DNA of 64,000 nucleotides, from positions 248,001 through 312,000 of the forward strand of contig JAQTZB010000003.1 of assembly GCA_028688015.1 (NCBI GenBank), written 5' to 3'. Source of the stretch: Elusimicrobiales bacterium (GTDB taxonomy: Bacteria > Elusimicrobiota > Elusimicrobia > Elusimicrobiales > UBA9959). Position numbers and translations under genes: made by a program. Shown piece after piece: positions 38,432 to 46,507 of this stretch. The notes under the pieces are model-generated. The model was given only the letters and a program-made list of their open reading frames with translations. It was not told the origin of the DNA and ran no database searches. How positions within the stretch are numbered: position 1 is the stretch's first letter; every line of letters begins with the position of its first letter.

Positions 38432-38557
38432 TCAGCCCACGCAGACCGCGCCCGCGCCCTCGCCGCTTACCGGCGGCGTGTAAATATACTTGTATTCTAT
38501 ATCTTTAGGGAGCGCCCCGCGTCCGAAGGCCGCCGCCAGCTCCAGTATCTTTTTCAT
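38432..38557 (-). CDS. 41-aa protein upstream of the ECF sigma factor
   Basis: This ORF is too short for the track. The ATG at 38557 has GGAGGAG about 8 nt upstream, and the frame encodes 41 residues beginning MKKILELAAAFGRGALPKD and ending GAGAVCVG. It starts about 30 nt after the ECF-type -10 box and stops 8 nt before the sigma start, so it is the first gene of the operon. A helical N-terminus and a Gly/Ala/Cys tail are visible, with no signal peptide. It could be a regulatory peptide, a small anti-sigma partner, or a modified-peptide precursor; none is proven. Confidence 0.6.
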   Translation of the reverse strand: MKKILELAAAFGRGALPKDIEYKYIYTPPVSGEGAGAVCVG

Positions 38558-38586
38558 GATTTTCTCCTCCGCTCGCCCGTCACGGG

Positions 38587-38615
38587 ATATGACACGGCCG
38601 GCGCGGAAATGTTTC
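38587..38615 (-). promoter_or_regulatory. ECF-type promoter of the sigma operon
   Basis: On the minus strand GAAACATTTC, a 10-nt spacer and GTGTCATAT match the site at 37854-37882 in both blocks and in length. The predicted start site is about 23 nt before the 41-aa ORF. Confidence 0.75.
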
Positions 38616-38646
38616 AGCGCGCTTTCTGACGGGGCGGCTAAAAAGG

Positions 38647-38652
38647 TATAAT
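38647..38652 (+). promoter_or_regulatory. -10 box upstream of pyk
   Basis: TATAAT about 92 nt before the pyk start predicts a long leader (about 85 nt). No clear riboswitch fold is seen in it. Confidence 0.4.
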
Positions 38653-38744
38653 TGGACTAAAGAAGTGATGTATTCGACCCCTCTATTTTAACTTCCACCT
38701 GAAATAACAGTAACTGCCGGGGCGGCCCCCGCTTAAGGAACTAC

Positions 38745-40256
38745 ATGAACCTTGTCTCTACACCCGTCAAACAGCAGGCCTTCCGCCGAACCAAGATCAT
38801 CTGCACCATAGGCCCCGCCTCCGAGAACCCGGACTGCATCCGCGAGCTCATCCGCGAGGGCATGAACGTGGCCCGCATCAACTTCTCCCACTGCAAATAC
38901 GACGAAGCCCTCAAGCGCGTGGCCATGCTGCGCGAGGCCCGCGCCGAGCTGCGCGTGCCGCTGGCCATCATGCTGGACACCAAGGGCCCCGAGGTGCGCA
39001 TGTTCGGCTACAGCAAGCCCGTCACCCTGACGGCCGGCGAGCGGCTGCTGGTGGAGAGCTTCGCCGGCGCGCCGGAGACGGCCCCGGAATTCCCCCCGGA
39101 GAAGAAGCATTTCTACACCAATCTGCCGCGCATCGACAAGCTGGTGCAGATCGGCACCCGGGTGCTCCTGCAGGACGGTTTCATAGAGACAGAGGTGACC
39201 GAGCTGCACCAGGGCGCCGTGACCGTGCGCGTGCTCAACGACGGCCGCCTGAAGGACAAGGCCCACCTGGCCGTGCCCGGAGCGGATTACCCTATCCCGT
39301 TCCTCTCCGAGAAGGACCGCAAGGACATCGCTTTCGCCGTGGAGAACCGTTTCGAATACATCGCGCTGTCGTTCGTGCGCACCGCCAAGGACATAGCCGA
39401 CGTGCGCGAGCTGGTGCGGTCCGTGCGCCCCGAGTCGGCCATCCGCCTGATCGCCAAGATCGAGGACAAGCAGGCCCTGGCCAACATCTACGACATCATC
39501 CGCGACTCTGACGGCATCATGGTGGCCCGCGGCGACCTGGGCATCGAGGTGCCCATCGAGGAGCTGCCAGGGCTTCAGAAGAACATCATCAAGCGCTGCT
39601 ACCTGGCCGGCAAGCCGGTGATAGTGGCCACGCAGATGCTGGAAAGCATGACGGACAGGCCCTACCCGACGCGCGCCGAGGTGACCGACACCGCCAACGC
39701 CGTGATGGACCTGACCTCGGCGGTGATGCTCTCCGGCGAGACGGCCAACGGCGCGCACCCCGCGCGCGTGGTCAACATGATGGCGCGCATCATAGACAAG
39801 ACCGAGTCCTCCATAGACTACCACGCGATGGCGCGCGTCACGCACGACTACGTGGACCGCGACAACATCACCAACATCATGGCCTACAGCGTGGTGGAGA
39901 CCGCGCACGACTGGAACGCCAAGGCCGTGGCCGTCATCACCGCGAGCGGCATCGGCGCGCAGGCGCTGTCCAAGTTCCGCCCCGGCGTGCCGATCTACGC
40001 CTTCACGCACCACGAGGCGCTCTGCCACCAGCTGGCGCTCAACTGGGGCGTGGTGCCTTTCCTGATCGGCAACCCGGCCGAGCAGCTGTTCAGCGAGGTC
40101 GCCCGCACCACCATGGACGATCTGCGCGCCTCGGGGCTGGTCTCCAACGGCGACCGGCTGGTGTACATGGCCTCGAGCCCGCTGGGCAAGCGGCTGCCTA
40201 CCAACACCATCCGCTGCGAAGTGGTGGGCGACCAGGCCTTCCACGACGAGCCCTGA
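38745..40256 (+). CDS. pyk: Pyruvate kinase
   Basis: The 503-aa enzyme converts phosphoenolpyruvate and ADP to pyruvate and ATP. Signatures: TKIICTIGPAS, MLDTKGPEVR, the catalytic Lys in LIAKIEDKQALAN (about residue 229), MVARGDLGIEVP, ATQMLESMTDRPYPTRAEVTD and AVMLSGETANGAHP. The C-terminal allosteric domain (AVAVITASGIGAQALSKFRP) is present. AAGGAA precedes the ATG by about 5 nt. It is a single-gene unit with a strong terminator. Confidence 0.97.
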   Translation: MNLVSTPVKQQAFRRTKIICTIGPASENPDCIRELIREGMNVARINFSHCKYDEALKRVAMLREARAELRVPLAIMLDTKGPEVRMFGYSKPVTLTAGERLLVESFAGAPETAPEFPPEKKHFYTNLPRIDKLVQIGTRVLLQDGFIETEVTELHQGAVTVRVLNDGRLKDKAHLAVPGADYPIPFLSEKDRKDIAFAVENRFEYIALSFVRTAKDIADVRELVRSVRPESAIRLIAKIEDKQALANIYDIIRDSDGIMVARGDLGIEVPIEELPGLQKNIIKRCYLAGKPVIVATQMLESMTDRPYPTRAEVTDTANAVMDLTSAVMLSGETANGAHPARVVNMMARIIDKTESSIDYHAMARVTHDYVDRDNITNIMAYSVVETAHDWNAKAVAVITASGIGAQALSKFRPGVPIYAFTHHEALCHQLALNWGVVPFLIGNPAEQLFSEVARTTMDDLRASGLVSNGDRLVYMASSPLGKRLPTNTIRCEVVGDQAFHDEP

Positions 40257-40274
40257 GCCGGGCCCCGCGCAAAA

Positions 40275-40304
40275 AAAAGCCGTCCGCTTCTGCGGACGGC
40301 TTTT
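40275..40304. terminator. Bidirectional terminator between pyk and argS
   Basis: Thirteen-base arms aaaagccgtccgc / gcggacggctttt with a ttct loop; T-tracts on both strands for the convergent genes. Confidence 0.9.
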
Positions 40305-40322
40305 CTTTTTGCGCGGGCGCGG

Positions 40323-41930
40323 CTACATGCGCTCGGGCGCGGAGACGCCCAGCAGCGCCAGGCCCCTGGCGATCACGCCCTTCACCGCCTTCAGCAGGAA
40401 CAGCCGGTAAGCGGTGACTTCCCTGTTCTCCGGGTCCAGCACTTTGTGCTGGTCGTAGAAAGAGTGGAAGCAGGCCGCCAGCTCGGTCAGGTAGGTGGTC
40501 AGGTGGTGAGAGGAATTGTCGCGGGCGCAGTCGACCAGCGCCTTCTCCAGCCACAACAGCTTCAGCATCAGAGCCCGCTCTTCCTTGTTTATCGCCGCCT
40601 TTGACTCGTCGAAGCCGGCGGCCGGGTCCACGCCCTTGGCCGCGGCGTTGTCGAAGATGGAGCAGATGCGCGCGTGCACGTACTGCACGTAGTAGACCGG
40701 GTTCTCGTTGCTCTTCTTCTTGGCCAGCTCCACGTCGAAATTCAGGTGCGTATTGGGGCCGCGCGAGGCGAAGAAGAACCGGCACGCGTCGGTGCCGACG
40801 TCGTCTATCAGCTCCTTGAGCGGGATGAAGTCGCCGGCGCGTTTGGACATCTTCACAACTTCCTTGCCGCGCAGCAGCGACACCTGCTGGTGGATGATCA
40901 CCTTGAACGAGCCCAGGTCCGAGCCGAGCGCCTTCACGGCGGCCTCCATGCGCGGCACGTAGCCGTGGTGGTCGGCGCCCAGGATGTCTATCAGGCGGTT
41001 GAAGCCGCGCGAGAACTTGTTGAGGTGGTAGGCGATGTCGTTGAGGAAATAGGTATTGCGGCCGTCGGCTTTCACCAGTACGCGGTCCTTGTCGTCCGAT
41101 TCCAGTTCGGAGGCGGCGCCGAACCAGACCGCGCCTTCTTTCTCGTAGACCATGCCGCGGGCCTTGAGGGTGGCCAGAGCCGCGGCGGGCGCGCCGACGG
41201 CGTGCAGCTCGGACTCCAGGAACCAGCGGTCGAAAGTTACCCCGAAGGCCGCCATGTCGGCCTTGTGCAGCTTGAGCATCTCGGCCACGGCGTATTCGGA
41301 AAATTGTTTATCGCTCCAGCCGGCGGCCTCCGCGGGCAGCGCGGCGGCCAGGTCCTTGAGATACTCGCCCTGGTACCCGCCCTCCGGGGGCTCTTTGCCC
41401 TCGAGGCGGGCCTTCAGCGAAAGCCCCAACAACTCCACCTGCTTGCCAACGTTGTTGACGTAGAACTCCGTAGCCACGTCGGCGCCGAGGGCCCGCCAGA
41501 TCCGCGCCAGGCTGTCGCCCAGCGTGGCGCCGCGGCCGCTGGCCAGGTGCATGGGGCCGGTGGGGTTGGCCGAGACGAACTCCAGGTTTATCCTCTCGCC
41601 GGAGTATTCCGGCCGGGCGTAGCAGCCGGGCTTCTCCAGCTCTTTGAGCGCGGCGAAAAGAAAGGCGGCACTGAAATTGACGTTCACGAAACCGGGCGGC
41701 GCGGTCTGCGCGCCGAACTCCGCGCCCAGCGCGGCCTTCAGCTCCTCTGCTATCTTCAGCGGGGCCTTCCTCAGCAGCTTGGCGCTGGAGATGGGCCAGG
41801 CGATGCAGGCGTCGGCCTGGACGTGGGGCGGCGGGGCGGACAGGGCGAAACCGGACACCGCGGCGTCGTCCAGGGAAAAGGCCGCCTTGGCGCGGTTCCT
41901 GAGGTCTGCTTCTAGCGTTGAGATCTTCAT
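40323..41930 (-). CDS. argS: Arginyl-tRNA synthetase
   Basis: The 535-aa class I synthetase has an N-terminal additional domain, the EFVSANPTGPMHLASGRG catalytic segment (about residues 115-132), EFYVNNVGKQ, ILGADHHGYVPRM (about 310), KMSKRAGDF (about 350) and a DALR anticodon domain at the C-terminus. The HIGH motif is HLAS: the second His is Ser. The KMSK motif is intact. CAGGTG lies upstream of the ATG. It is a single gene after the rsfS terminator. Confidence 0.95.
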   Translation of the reverse strand: MKISTLEADLRNRAKAAFSLDDAAVSGFALSAPPPHVQADACIAWPISSAKLLRKAPLKIAEELKAALGAEFGAQTAPPGFVNVNFSAAFLFAALKELEKPGCYARPEYSGERINLEFVSANPTGPMHLASGRGATLGDSLARIWRALGADVATEFYVNNVGKQVELLGLSLKARLEGKEPPEGGYQGEYLKDLAAALPAEAAGWSDKQFSEYAVAEMLKLHKADMAAFGVTFDRWFLESELHAVGAPAAALATLKARGMVYEKEGAVWFGAASELESDDKDRVLVKADGRNTYFLNDIAYHLNKFSRGFNRLIDILGADHHGYVPRMEAAVKALGSDLGSFKVIIHQQVSLLRGKEVVKMSKRAGDFIPLKELIDDVGTDACRFFFASRGPNTHLNFDVELAKKKSNENPVYYVQYVHARICSIFDNAAAKGVDPAAGFDESKAAINKEERALMLKLLWLEKALVDCARDNSSHHLTTYLTELAACFHSFYDQHKVLDPENREVTAYRLFLLKAVKGVIARGLALLGVSAPERM

Positions 41931-41960
41931 CGTGGCACCTGCCTGCTGGTAGGGGGGAAA

Positions 41961-41996
41961 TAAAAGCGCCGGCCCGCCTGAAGGCAGGGCCGGCGC
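41961..41996 (-). terminator. Rho-independent terminator after rsfS
   Basis: Arms gcgccggccc / gggccggcgc with an inner hairpin, then TTTTATTT on the minus strand. Confidence 0.85.
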
Positions 41997-42004
41997 GAGA
42001 CGGG

Positions 42005-42523
42005 CTACTTCTTTTTCGCGGTCTTCTTGACCGGCTTCCTGGCGGGAGCGGCTTTTTTGGCCGGCTTCGCTTTTTTAGAGGCGGCTTTCTTCGGTGTTTT
42101 TTTGGCGGAGGGCTTCTTCGCCTCTTTTTTTACCGCGGCCTTTTTAGGGGCCGGCGCCGCGGGCTTGTCTTCCCACGGCACCTGCTTGCACTTGTCGTAG
42201 ATCTTGTCTATCGCGTAGAATTCGGCGGCCTTCTGGTCGTAGATGTGCACCAGCGTGCCGCCGTAGTCCAGCACCTTCCAGTTACGCGAGCGCATGCCGT
42301 CCTTGTGCAGGCAGTAGACCCCTTCCTGCTTGAGGCGCACCAGCACCTCTTCCTCCGCGGCGTCGAGCTGGGGCGCGGACTCCACCACCATCAGTACGGC
42401 GTAATCCGCCAGCGGGGAAGTGCCGGCCAGGTCGTAGACCGTCACGGGGCTCGCCTTCTTGGAGTCGCCGGCGCGCGCGGCCGCCAGGGCTATCGCTTTG
42501 AAACTGCTTTTGGAGTTCGTCAT
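42005..42523 (-). CDS. rsfS: Ribosomal silencing factor RsfS with Lys/Ala tail
   Basis: The first 125 residues are the RsfS/Iojap domain (DYAVLMVVESAPQLDA, DGMRSRNWKVLDYGGTLVHIYDQKAAEFYAIDKIY), which binds ribosomal protein L14 and blocks subunit joining during starvation. The remaining 47 residues are a Lys/Ala/Pro tail (KKAAVKKEAKKPSAKKTPKK) absent from most RsfS; it may increase rRNA affinity. It ends a nadD/yqeK-lytR_C-pilT-cNMP-rsfS operon and overlaps the cNMP gene by 4 nt (ATGA). Confidence 0.93.
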   Translation of the reverse strand: MTNSKSSFKAIALAAARAGDSKKASPVTVYDLAGTSPLADYAVLMVVESAPQLDAAEEEVLVRLKQEGVYCLHKDGMRSRNWKVLDYGGTLVHIYDQKAAEFYAIDKIYDKCKQVPWEDKPAAPAPKKAAVKKEAKKPSAKKTPKKAASKKAKPAKKAAPARKPVKKTAKKK

Positions 42524-43407
42524 ATAGTGTTCTTGGTCTGCCTCATCCTCGCCATCATCGCTGCCTCGGCCTGGTGCTCTATGTTCACCATGGCGGAGCC
42601 GGCGATGGAGGATATTGTATTAAATATGGTAGCCATGCTGTTTTTCTCTACCGCAGTCAGCGCCCGGTCGGTCTCGAAGACGGCACAGGCCCGCGGCTTG
42701 CCGTCCGCGGCGCAGAGCATCGTGTACTCCCTGTCGTCCTGCCAACCGGCCTCGGGCCCGGCGGGCAGCGGGCGCGGCTCGCCAGGCCGCTGGAAGGCGC
42801 TCCAGGCGTAGATCTCCTCGTACTCCTCGTTGAACATATTCCAGGCGTAGGCCTTCACGTTCCAGTTCCCCTCGAGGTAGATGCGGGCTTCGTTGACCGC
42901 TCCTGAGAAGAATTCGGCCGGGGACTTGTGCGGCTGGGTCAGCATGCGGCTAAGGTCGAAGAGCATGGTCAGCTCGCTCGAGGTGTGCTGCAGGCGGCGC
43001 ATCGTGACGCGCATGATCTGGCTGAAGAGGCTGATGCCGGTCTCCGGGTGCTCCTTGATGAAGGAGAAGAACTGCGCGCGGCCGACCTCGTAGACCGCGG
43101 TATCCTTGGCCGCGCGGGCCTGGGCGAAGCGCGGCTGGCCCTCTATCACGGCCATCTCGCCGAAGAACTCGCCGCCGCCCAGGATGGCCAGGGTCTTGAA
43201 AGCGGCGCCCTGGGCGTCCATGGCCTTTTCTATGACGACCTCTCCGGAGACCAGGATATAAAGAGAGTCGCCATCGCTCTTCTCCTTGAAGATAACGTCG
43301 CCCGCCGCGTACGAGGTCTGCTTGAAATAGGCGGAAAACTCCCCCAGCATGGCGTCGGAGAGGCCTTTGAACAGCGGTATTTCCTTCAGTTTTTCTATAT
43401 CGGACAT
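42520..43407 (-). CDS. Cyclic-nucleotide-binding domain protein
   Basis: The 295-aa protein has an N-terminal cNMP-binding domain (IPLFKGLSDAMLGEFSAYF; phosphate cassette GGGEFFGEMAVIEGQPRFAQA, about 92-112). A helical segment follows (about 130-165), then a C-terminal GAF-like domain (about 165-280). There is no DNA-binding helix-turn-helix, so it is not a CRP-type activator. The gene lies 9 nt after pilT and overlaps rsfS, suggesting that a cyclic nucleotide signal is linked to twitching motility or to translation silencing. Confidence 0.85.
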   Translation of the reverse strand: MSDIEKLKEIPLFKGLSDAMLGEFSAYFKQTSYAAGDVIFKEKSDGDSLYILVSGEVVIEKAMDAQGAAFKTLAILGGGEFFGEMAVIEGQPRFAQARAAKDTAVYEVGRAQFFSFIKEHPETGISLFSQIMRVTMRRLQHTSSELTMLFDLSRMLTQPHKSPAEFFSGAVNEARIYLEGNWNVKAYAWNMFNEEYEEIYAWSAFQRPGEPRPLPAGPEAGWQDDREYTMLCAADGKPRACAVFETDRALTAVEKNSMATIFNTISSIAGSAMVNIEHQAEAAMMARMRQTKNTI

Positions 43408-43416
43408 GGCGCCCCC

Positions 43417-44478
43417 TTAAGCGGCTACGAGCTTCTTGAAGCCTTCCTGGTCGTGCGCCTTGGCGAGAGCCACTTCCATGGCCACGATGTTCTGCTTGAC
43501 GAGCAGCGCCATCGCGCGGTCCATCGGCATCATGCCGAACTTGGCCCCGGTCTCTATGGCGCTGTAGATCATGTGCGTCTTGCCTTCGCGGATCAGGTTG
43601 GAGATGGCCGGCGTCATCACCATGATCTCGCGCGCGGCCACGCGGCCCCGGCCGTCCTTGCGCGGCAGCAGGATCTGCGAAACCACGCCCTGCAGCGAAG
43701 CGGCCAGCTGTACGCGCACCTGCGTCTGCTGGTGCGGGGGGAACACGTCGATGATGCGGTCCACCGTGGACGGCGCGTCCTGCGTGTGCAGGGTGGCGAA
43801 GGTCAAGTGGCCGGTTTCGGCCGCGGTGATGGTCAGCTGGATGGTCTCCAGGTCGCGCATCTCGCCCACCAGGATGACGTTGGGGTCCTGGCGCAGCGCG
43901 CCGCGCAGCGCGTTGTTGAAGGAGCGGGTGTGCTGGCCTATCTCGCGCTGGCGCACCACGCAGGCCTGGGCCTCGTAGGTGAACTCTATCGGGTCCTCGA
44001 CGGTGAGGATGTGCTTTTTCTTCTTGATGTTGATCTGGTTGATCAGCGCCGCCAGCGTGGTGGATTTGCCGGAGCCGGTGGGGCCGGTGACCAGCACCAT
44101 GCCCTTGGGCAGGTCGGCGAACTGAGTTATGGTCGGCGGCAGGCCCAGTTGCTCGGGCGTGGGGATAATGGACGGGATGACGCGCATGACGGCCTCCACG
44201 CCGTTGCGGGCCGCCATCACGTTCAGGCGGAAGCGGGAGACGCCGGTCACGGCGAAGGAGCAGTCCAGCTCCCAGTCCTTCTCGAACTTCGCACGCTGCT
44301 CGTCGGAAAGGGCGGAGTAGATAAGCGTCTTGGTCTGCTCCGCGGTCATCGGGGGCTGGCCCTCTATCACGGGGACGACCTCGCCGCTCTTGCGCATCAG
44401 CGGCGGCTTGCCCACGGAGACGTGCAGGTCGCTCGCTCCCGCCGCCACGGCGGCCTTGAGAATGCTTACTATATCCAT
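43417..44478 (-). CDS. pilT: Type IV pilus retraction ATPase PilT
   Basis: The 353-aa ATPase has Walker A GPTGSGKSTT (about residue 132), Asp box TVEDPIEF, Walker B ILVGEMRDLETI, His box AAETGHLTFATLHTQDAPSTVDRIIDVFP, and the C-terminal AIRNLIRE-like motif (AISNLIREGKTHMIYSAI) specific to PilT. It disassembles pilin fibres for twitching motility. Other pilus genes are not in the window. It lies 18 nt downstream of the LytR_C gene and 9 nt before the cNMP gene. Confidence 0.95.
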   Translation of the reverse strand: MDIVSILKAAVAAGASDLHVSVGKPPLMRKSGEVVPVIEGQPPMTAEQTKTLIYSALSDEQRAKFEKDWELDCSFAVTGVSRFRLNVMAARNGVEAVMRVIPSIIPTPEQLGLPPTITQFADLPKGMVLVTGPTGSGKSTTLAALINQINIKKKKHILTVEDPIEFTYEAQACVVRQREIGQHTRSFNNALRGALRQDPNVILVGEMRDLETIQLTITAAETGHLTFATLHTQDAPSTVDRIIDVFPPHQQTQVRVQLAASLQGVVSQILLPRKDGRGRVAAREIMVMTPAISNLIREGKTHMIYSAIETGAKFGMMPMDRAMALLVKQNIVAMEVALAKAHDQEGFKKLVAA

Positions 44479-44496
44479 ATTGCCTCCCCTGTCCGT

Positions 44497-45342
44497 TTAC
44501 TTGCCCGGTTTCCCGGAGTTAAAATCCTGACCCAGCACCACCGCGGCCCCGGCCACGCTCTTCTGCGCCGACTTGACCCTGATCTCCAGTTCTTCCAGCC
44601 CCAGGGCCTCCCGCAGGCGCAGCGCCGCGGCCGTGTCCCTGGAGAAACCCAGGATGCGCGTCCGCTGCTGCAGCGGCAGGGTCCCCTCGGTGATCACGTC
44701 GAAGCCCAGCGCGCGCAGGCGCTTGGCCGTCTGGGCGGCCAGGCCGGGCCTGCCGGAGGCGTTGAACACCTCCACCAGCGGGGCCGGCGGGGCCGCCTCT
44801 TCTTCTTCCTGCACCGGGGCGCGGCGCGCCACCTCGGTCAGGATAAAATCGCTCTTGCCCAGCCCGGCCAGTTCGGAGAACAGCGTGAAAAGCTCGAAGC
44901 CAGAGAGGTTGGTGGCGCCGGCGCGGCGCAGGCCGCGGGCCCAGGCCGCCGCGCGCCAGAGCTGGCGCGGATCGGCGCGCCAGCCGTCCAGCGGGCCCCA
45001 AAGCCGCTCCAGGTCGGGAGCGGAAGAAAGGGCGATATAGAAGACGCTTTCTCCGGGCTGCACGCCGCCGGCCGCGAGCGCCAGGTCCGAGGCGCGCTGC
45101 CAGAGCGAGACGCCCTTGCGCGGCTTGGGATGGCCGGCGGAGAAGGCGTTTACCGTGCCTGAAAAGGGATGGTAGACCAGCAGCGCCGAGGAGCGCTCGC
45201 CCAGCAGCGCCACCGTGACGTCGCGGCCGCGCACGAGGCGATTGGAGGCGGGGGAAAGATACTGCCAGGCGGCCGCGGCCACGCCGAGCGCCAGGCAGGC
45301 GGCGAGGATCAGCTGCGCTTTTTTTCCTGTAGGCTGTTCCAT
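44497..45342 (-). CDS. Membrane-anchored LytR C-terminal domain protein
   Basis: The 281-aa protein has one N-terminal membrane helix (LILAACLALGVAAAAWQYL) and a C-terminal LytR_C domain (VEVFNASGRPGLAAQTAKRLRALGFDVI, about 192-220). The catalytic LCP domain of LytR is absent. The middle resembles a degenerate LCP-like or signal domain (VALLGERSSALLVYHPF) without the Arg/Asp residues. LytR_C genes next to nadD and rsfS are common in bacteria; the role is likely cell-wall associated. It overlaps nadD/yqeK by 34 nt. Confidence 0.78.
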   Translation of the reverse strand: MEQPTGKKAQLILAACLALGVAAAAWQYLSPASNRLVRGRDVTVALLGERSSALLVYHPFSGTVNAFSAGHPKPRKGVSLWQRASDLALAAGGVQPGESVFYIALSSAPDLERLWGPLDGWRADPRQLWRAAAWARGLRRAGATNLSGFELFTLFSELAGLGKSDFILTEVARRAPVQEEEEAAPPAPLVEVFNASGRPGLAAQTAKRLRALGFDVITEGTLPLQQRTRILGFSRDTAAALRLREALGLEELEIRVKSAQKSVAGAAVVLGQDFNSGKPGK

Positions 45343-46463
45343 AATCCGACGCTCAGCGGGTGCACCCAGCCCCCGCCGGCGAACGCATAGACAAGTTTAA
45401 CATAATTGGCCGCCTTGAAGGCCGCCGGAAAATCCAGGAAAGCCAGCTCCCTGACCAGGCGCGCCTCCGGGAAGCTCCGGCCCTCGTTGGCCAGGTCGGC
45501 CAGGTAGACCAGGCGGGCCAGCGGGCCCATCCCCGGCGCGCCGGTGGCATGCAGCGAGATGGCCTCCAGAACCTCGGGGTCGGTCACGCCGTATTTCTTT
45601 TTCGCCAGCGCGGCCCCGGCCCAGGCATGCGCCAGCACCGGCGCTTCGCGCAGCGCGGCCGCCGTCCGCGGCGGGCACAGGCGCAGCTGTTCGGCCGCGG
45701 GCAGGTCGCGCGCGCAGTCGTGCAGGAGCGCGGCCGCCGCGGCCTTCTGCTGCGGCACTCCGGCGGCGGCCGCCAGCCGCAGGGCCAGCCCGGTCGCGCT
45801 AAGCGTATGCGCGTAGCGGCGCGGCGTCAGCGCCGCCTTCAGCAATTTTCTCTCGCGGGCCAGATAAAGTTCCCTCGCCCTTATGACCTCCAGCACACCG
45901 GGCTGGAGGCGGGAAGGCCGCCTGCCCAGGAAGAGCTCACCCCGCAGGGCGGTGGAGTCGGCCTCCGGGAAGCGGCCGGCCAGCGCCGTGAAGGGCACGC
46001 CGCCCCGCCCGATGGAGAACCCGGGGCGCAACCCCACCAGGAGCCGGGCATTTTTTAGAAGGTAGGAGGGGCGGCGCCAGCCGGGAAAGCCGGCCAGGCA
46101 ATCGGAGCCCATCAGGAAATAGAGCGGCGCGCGGGGATGCAGCGCGCTGAAATGCGCCACAGTCTCCCAGGTATAGACCACCCGCCGCAGGCCGGCCTCG
46201 AAGGAACTTATCTTTACTTCGCTCCTGCCGCCTAACCCGGCTCCGGAGAGCGCCGCCTTGAGCATGGCCGCCCTGTCGGCGAAGGGGACGGGCCTGTAAT
46301 CCTTGAAGGGGGTGCGGAACCCGGGCACGAGGTACAGGGCCGCGGGGCGCAGCTGGCGCAGGGCCGCGGCCGCCAGGGCCGCGTGCCCGCGGTGGGGCGG
46401 GTCGAAGCTGCCGCCGTAAATGACCACAGGTTTCTTCTCTTGCGCCATAGGTAAATGCCACAT
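45309..46463 (-). CDS. nadD: Fusion of NadD (nicotinate-nucleotide adenylyltransferase) and YqeK-like HD hydrolase
   Basis: The 384-aa product has a NadD half (YGGSFDPPHRGHAALA with the HxGH-type site at about residue 15; FLMGSDCLAGFPGWRR at about 117; DSTALRGEL in place of ISST-R). The C-terminal half is YqeK-like HD (RYAHTLSATGLALRLAAAAGVP, LLHDCARDLP, HATGAPGMG). YqeK hydrolyses Ap4A; NadD makes deamido-NAD. The two are usually adjacent genes and here share one frame. The ATG at 46463 lies 7 nt after TATATT (leaderless); the ATG at 46448 is the alternative. It opens the rsfS operon. Confidence 0.88.
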   Translation of the reverse strand: MWHLPMAQEKKPVVIYGGSFDPPHRGHAALAAAALRQLRPAALYLVPGFRTPFKDYRPVPFADRAAMLKAALSGAGLGGRSEVKISSFEAGLRRVVYTWETVAHFSALHPRAPLYFLMGSDCLAGFPGWRRPSYLLKNARLLVGLRPGFSIGRGGVPFTALAGRFPEADSTALRGELFLGRRPSRLQPGVLEVIRARELYLARERKLLKAALTPRRYAHTLSATGLALRLAAAAGVPQQKAAAAALLHDCARDLPAAEQLRLCPPRTAAALREAPVLAHAWAGAALAKKKYGVTDPEVLEAISLHATGAPGMGPLARLVYLADLANEGRSFPEARLVRELAFLDFPAAFKAANYVKLVYAFAGGGWVHPLSVGLWNSLQEKKRS

Positions 46464-46467
46464 TTAG

Positions 46468-46473
46468 TATAAT
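46468..46473 (+). promoter_or_regulatory. -10 box for the DUF2064-rSAM-tldE-tldD operon
   Basis: TATAAT lies 34 nt before the ATG at 46508. The same AT-rich stretch holds TATATT/TATACT on the opposite strand for nadD, so the two divergent promoters overlap. Confidence 0.45.
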
Positions 46474-46507
46474 ATACTTCTATTATTCCGAGCAAAGCGC
46501 CGCAACT

